A stretch of 30,452 bases of DNA, taken from positions 1-30,452 of IMG/VR virus record IMGVR_UViG_3300024515_000289. One strand, written 5' to 3'. A program made the position numbers and the translations under genes. The notes below the pieces were generated by a model. The model had not been told where the DNA came from and did no database searches. It saw only the letters and a program-made list of their open reading frames with translations. Origin of the DNA: a virus. Below are positions 28,613 through 30,452 of this stretch, in pieces. Every line of letters starts with the position of its first letter. Within the stretch, counting starts at the first letter, position 1.

Positions 28613-29962
28613 ATGCAAGTAGAAATCGTACTGTACGATGAAATAACCAACGACGTCCCATCAGAACATAGAGATATTTTAAGAAAAAGATTATATGATC
28701 TTATCAAATATCAAACTCTAGGTTTTAAAATTACACAAACAAATAATTTAGAGAGTCATATCAAAAATTGCAGTTCTGAATATGTTTTAGTTTTGGCTTT
28801 GGGTTCTCATATTGGTGGCCCTGCTGTAATACAGGAACTTGTAGACTATGCAATCCAGGAAAAAACTCCTGTTATTTGTCATATTTTACATAGAGAAGGT
28901 TTATTTCAACTTCATCCTCAATGCATTTTAATAAACACCGCGGTTTATCGTAAAATAGGATGTCCTCCTATTCGTCCTGTTAGATCAGAAAAAAGGTTGC
29001 TGCTAATGACACCTAACAGATCTAGAGAAAACTTTCACGATAGCTACACACCACATTGGATATCACCTAGTGCTAGTTACGAAATGAAAACTGTTCCCGG
29101 GCATTTTTATGGTACATACCTATTAGAAGAATTAGTCAAGAACGGCTACACAGTAAAAAATTTTCCAGATTCCATAAGGTATAAAAAACGTTACTGCTAC
29201 CCCAATGAAAATTGGCAAGAAATTATAAATTCTCTCAATGACAAAGATTATCAGCCTAAAAATTTCAATGTAGAAATATTCATAGCAAAGTTGAAAGGCT
29301 CCTACGAGGAAGTTTACAGTAATGGTTTTTATCCCATTAATACAGAACAGCTTTTACCAATAAATGTAGCAGAGCGTGTTTTTAAACAAAAGTTTAATTT
29401 TTTTGCCGGTGTGTGTGGTGGAGTTAAACCTGGATTTTTGTCTGGCGCATATAATTTTCAAGAAAACACTGAGGTAGTATTATTTGATGCTAATCCCGCA
29501 GCACTAGATTGGCAAAGGTATCTAATAGAAAACTGGGACGGGGACCTAGATACCCTTGAGTCAGTTTTTAATTCATTTAAACTAAACCATCCTAATTATA
29601 TCAGTATTATTGATCAACATAGTAATTTTACTGACAAACTAAATTTTAGACTTCTTGAAGCTGAAATCAGTAAAGAAGAACTAGAAACACGTTGGAAAAA
29701 ATTTTTAACTTATAAGATTAGTTTTATGAAACTAGACCTTCTTGACAATAATAGTTTAACTCCACTACTAGCAAAACTAAATGATCCCCAGCTCAGTGCC
29801 TATCTATGGTTCAGTAATAGTTTTAATATGGACTGGCAAATGTTTTATTTGGGATCAAGCTATATGCAGGAAAAATTCCAGGACACAATGGAGTTTATAA
29901 GGAAAAATACTACTAGTAAAATTGCTGTAGAGAGTTGTACACTGCTCTACAGCGTCCGCTAA
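28613..29962 (+). CDS. Unknown two-domain protein, only plus-strand gene
   Basis: Residues 1-200 contain Y-V-L-V-L-A-L-G (57-64), P-V-I-C-H-I-L (86-92) and H-P-Q-C-I-L-I-N-T-A-V-Y (101-112), alternating strands and helices as in a GT-A-like sugar-nucleotide fold. Residues 260-449 read like a Rossmann or methyltransferase domain: N-F-F-A-G-V-C-G-G-V-K-P-G (262-274), V-V-L-F-D-A-N-P (288-295, acidic end of a second strand), F-M-K-L-D-L-L-D (371-378) and A-Y-L-W-F-S-N-S-F (396-404). Both assignments are by pattern only. The gene ends against the stop of the Dps-like gene (TAA/TTA). No Shine-Dalgarno sequence is visible at the ATG. Confidence 0.75.
   Translation: MQVEIVLYDEITNDVPSEHRDILRKRLYDLIKYQTLGFKITQTNNLESHIKNCSSEYVLVLALGSHIGGPAVIQELVDYAIQEKTPVICHILHREGLFQLHPQCILINTAVYRKIGCPPIRPVRSEKRLLLMTPNRSRENFHDSYTPHWISPSASYEMKTVPGHFYGTYLLEELVKNGYTVKNFPDSIRYKKRYCYPNENWQEIINSLNDKDYQPKNFNVEIFIAKLKGSYEEVYSNGFYPINTEQLLPINVAERVFKQKFNFFAGVCGGVKPGFLSGAYNFQENTEVVLFDANPAALDWQRYLIENWDGDLDTLESVFNSFKLNHPNYISIIDQHSNFTDKLNFRLLEAEISKEELETRWKKFLTYKISFMKLDLLDNNSLTPLLAKLNDPQLSAYLWFSNSFNMDWQMFYLGSSYMQEKFQDTMEFIRKNTTSKIAVESCTLLYSVR
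29924..29953. terminator. Inverted repeat at the convergent junction
   Basis: GCTGTAGAG (29924-29932) and CTCTACAGC (29945-29953) are exact reverse complements with a 12-base loop, just before the abutting stops of the convergent genes. A bidirectional stop or pause signal is possible. There is no U-tract on either side, so an intrinsic terminator is not established. Confidence 0.35.
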
Positions 29963-30400
29963 TTATTTAAGAGTGGCTCTCAACATCCAGCCGTGTTTGC
30001 GATGTGCATCCATACGCTCTGCCAGGAAGTTACTAAATCCTCGTTCTCCGGCTTGCTCTGATAAGTCATAGACTCTACTTAAAATAGCCACACACTTATC
30101 ATTGTCAGATAGTAGTTCACTGATCATACTTTGTGCTGGTGGTACTTCAATCTGATCATCAACTTCACTTAATGCGCTGAACCTAGTAAAACTTGCTGGT
30201 GTATAACCACCTAGTTTGCGAATATTCTCAGCAAAGTCATCAATACTACCTAGAACTTCCTCGTAGATTTTTCCAAACAGTTCGTGATACTGCACAAAGT
30301 CTGGTCCTTCAACATTCCAGTGATAAAAAGCTGCCTTTAGATAAAATGCAAATTCAGTGCTGAATGCAATTTTGCTAGCTTTAATTAGTTCGTCGTTCAT
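29963..30400 (-). CDS. Dps/ferritin-like protein
   Basis: This 145-residue four-helix protein has the Dps ferroxidase ligands with exact family spacing: H27 (A-F-Y-H-W-N-V-E-G), H39 (Q-Y-H-E-L-F), D54 and E58 (S-I-D-D-F-A-E-N-I), followed by R-K-L-G-G. Dps proteins form 12-subunit shells that oxidise iron with peroxide and may bind DNA. Here the N-terminus is short, with only two lysines, so DNA binding by a tail is doubtful. The C-terminus (RMDAHRKHGWMLRA) matches the family. The phage may use it against oxidative damage or for iron. The ATG has AAGG upstream and overlaps the preceding stop as ATGA. Confidence 0.85.
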   Translation of the reverse strand: MNDELIKASKIAFSTEFAFYLKAAFYHWNVEGPDFVQYHELFGKIYEEVLGSIDDFAENIRKLGGYTPASFTRFSALSEVDDQIEVPPAQSMISELLSDNDKCVAILSRVYDLSEQAGERGFSNFLAERMDAHRKHGWMLRATLK

Positions 30401-30452
30401 TTGTTTGCCTTCTGTAGGATACTATGATATAAATTATTTTCTGCTGAGTCCA
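30397..30452 (-). CDS. C-terminal end of a gene cut by the right edge
   Basis: One minus-strand frame is open from the window edge to a TGA at 30397-30399 that overlaps the Dps ATG as ATGA. It reads ...D-S-A-E-N-N-L-Y-H-S-I-L-Q-K-A-N-K. The overlap pattern matches the rest of the window. The residues do not allow identification. Confidence 0.5.
   Translation of the reverse strand, partial: DSAENNLYHSILQKANK

Noticed and set aside
30424-30452. Possible promoter before the Dps gene (TGGACT-17-TATCAT)
   Set aside because: The -35 has two mismatches and touches the window edge, and the stretch appears to be the coding end of the previous gene. It cannot be judged here.
1-30452. tRNA genes, CRISPR arrays, insertion sequences, attachment sites
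   Set aside because: I scanned by eye for cloverleaf arms with conserved TTCRA loops, regular direct repeats, transposase motifs and long terminal repeats, and saw none. A tRNA search tool would be needed to exclude a degenerate tRNA.

Overview
The window looks like part of the genome of a T4-like (myovirus-type) tailed phage, probably from an aquatic habitat and unnamed here. The evidence is gene content: a family B DNA polymerase of gp43 type (23193-25892), a gp45-like sliding clamp (20255-20986), a T4 RNase H-type 5'-3' exonuclease (4714-5703), a DsbA-like small DNA-binding protein (27300-27560) and many short conserved proteins of the kind typical of marine T4-like phages. By eye the base composition is moderately AT-rich. 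All genes but one are on the minus strand and are packed with ATGA or TAATG overlaps. I see no tRNA, rRNA, CRISPR array or insertion sequence, and no gene-free stretch above about 120 bases.

Layout in the direction of transcription, from the right edge: the end of an unknown gene; a Dps/ferritin-like protein; the only plus-strand gene (28613-29962, unknown, two domains); an unknown 314-residue protein; the DsbA-like protein; a twitch-type radical SAM enzyme; a tiny membrane protein; DNA polymerase; a second radical SAM enzyme; a SAM methyltransferase; the sliding clamp; a DpdA/TGT-like 7-deazaguanine transglycosylase; a YdcH-like coiled coil; a QueD-like T-fold protein; small conserved genes; a GT-B glycosyltransferase; FolE; a third radical SAM enzyme; a large exported FG-GAP/beta-barrel protein; a phosphoribosyltransferase; QueD; QueE; DUF2061 and DUF1289 proteins; an SGNH-like protein; RNase H; a HAD 5'-nucleotidase; and an early-type region of very small genes that includes a lipoprotein and a small paralogous family with a VRECA-type motif.

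Two biochemical themes stand out. First, FolE, QueD, QueE and a DpdA-like transglycosylase together give a route from GTP to 7-carboxy-7-deazaguanine and its insertion into DNA. QueC is not in the window, so the final base is undecided. Second, three radical SAM proteins, a methyltransferase, a glycosyltransferase and two unknown proteins sit among the replication genes and could form an undescribed modification module. The substrate cannot be read from the sequence.

Regulation is unusually legible. Eight sigma70-type promoters, all with exactly 17-base spacers, precede gene blocks. Two of them (polymerase and RNase H) place the predicted transcription start on the A of the ATG, so these messages may be leaderless. 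The promoter of the exported protein carries a perfect 12-base inverted repeat across the -10/+1 region. T4-late-type motifs (ATAAATA) occur at two or three other junctions. Four short genes (43 to 59 residues) were recovered by hand from the sequence.
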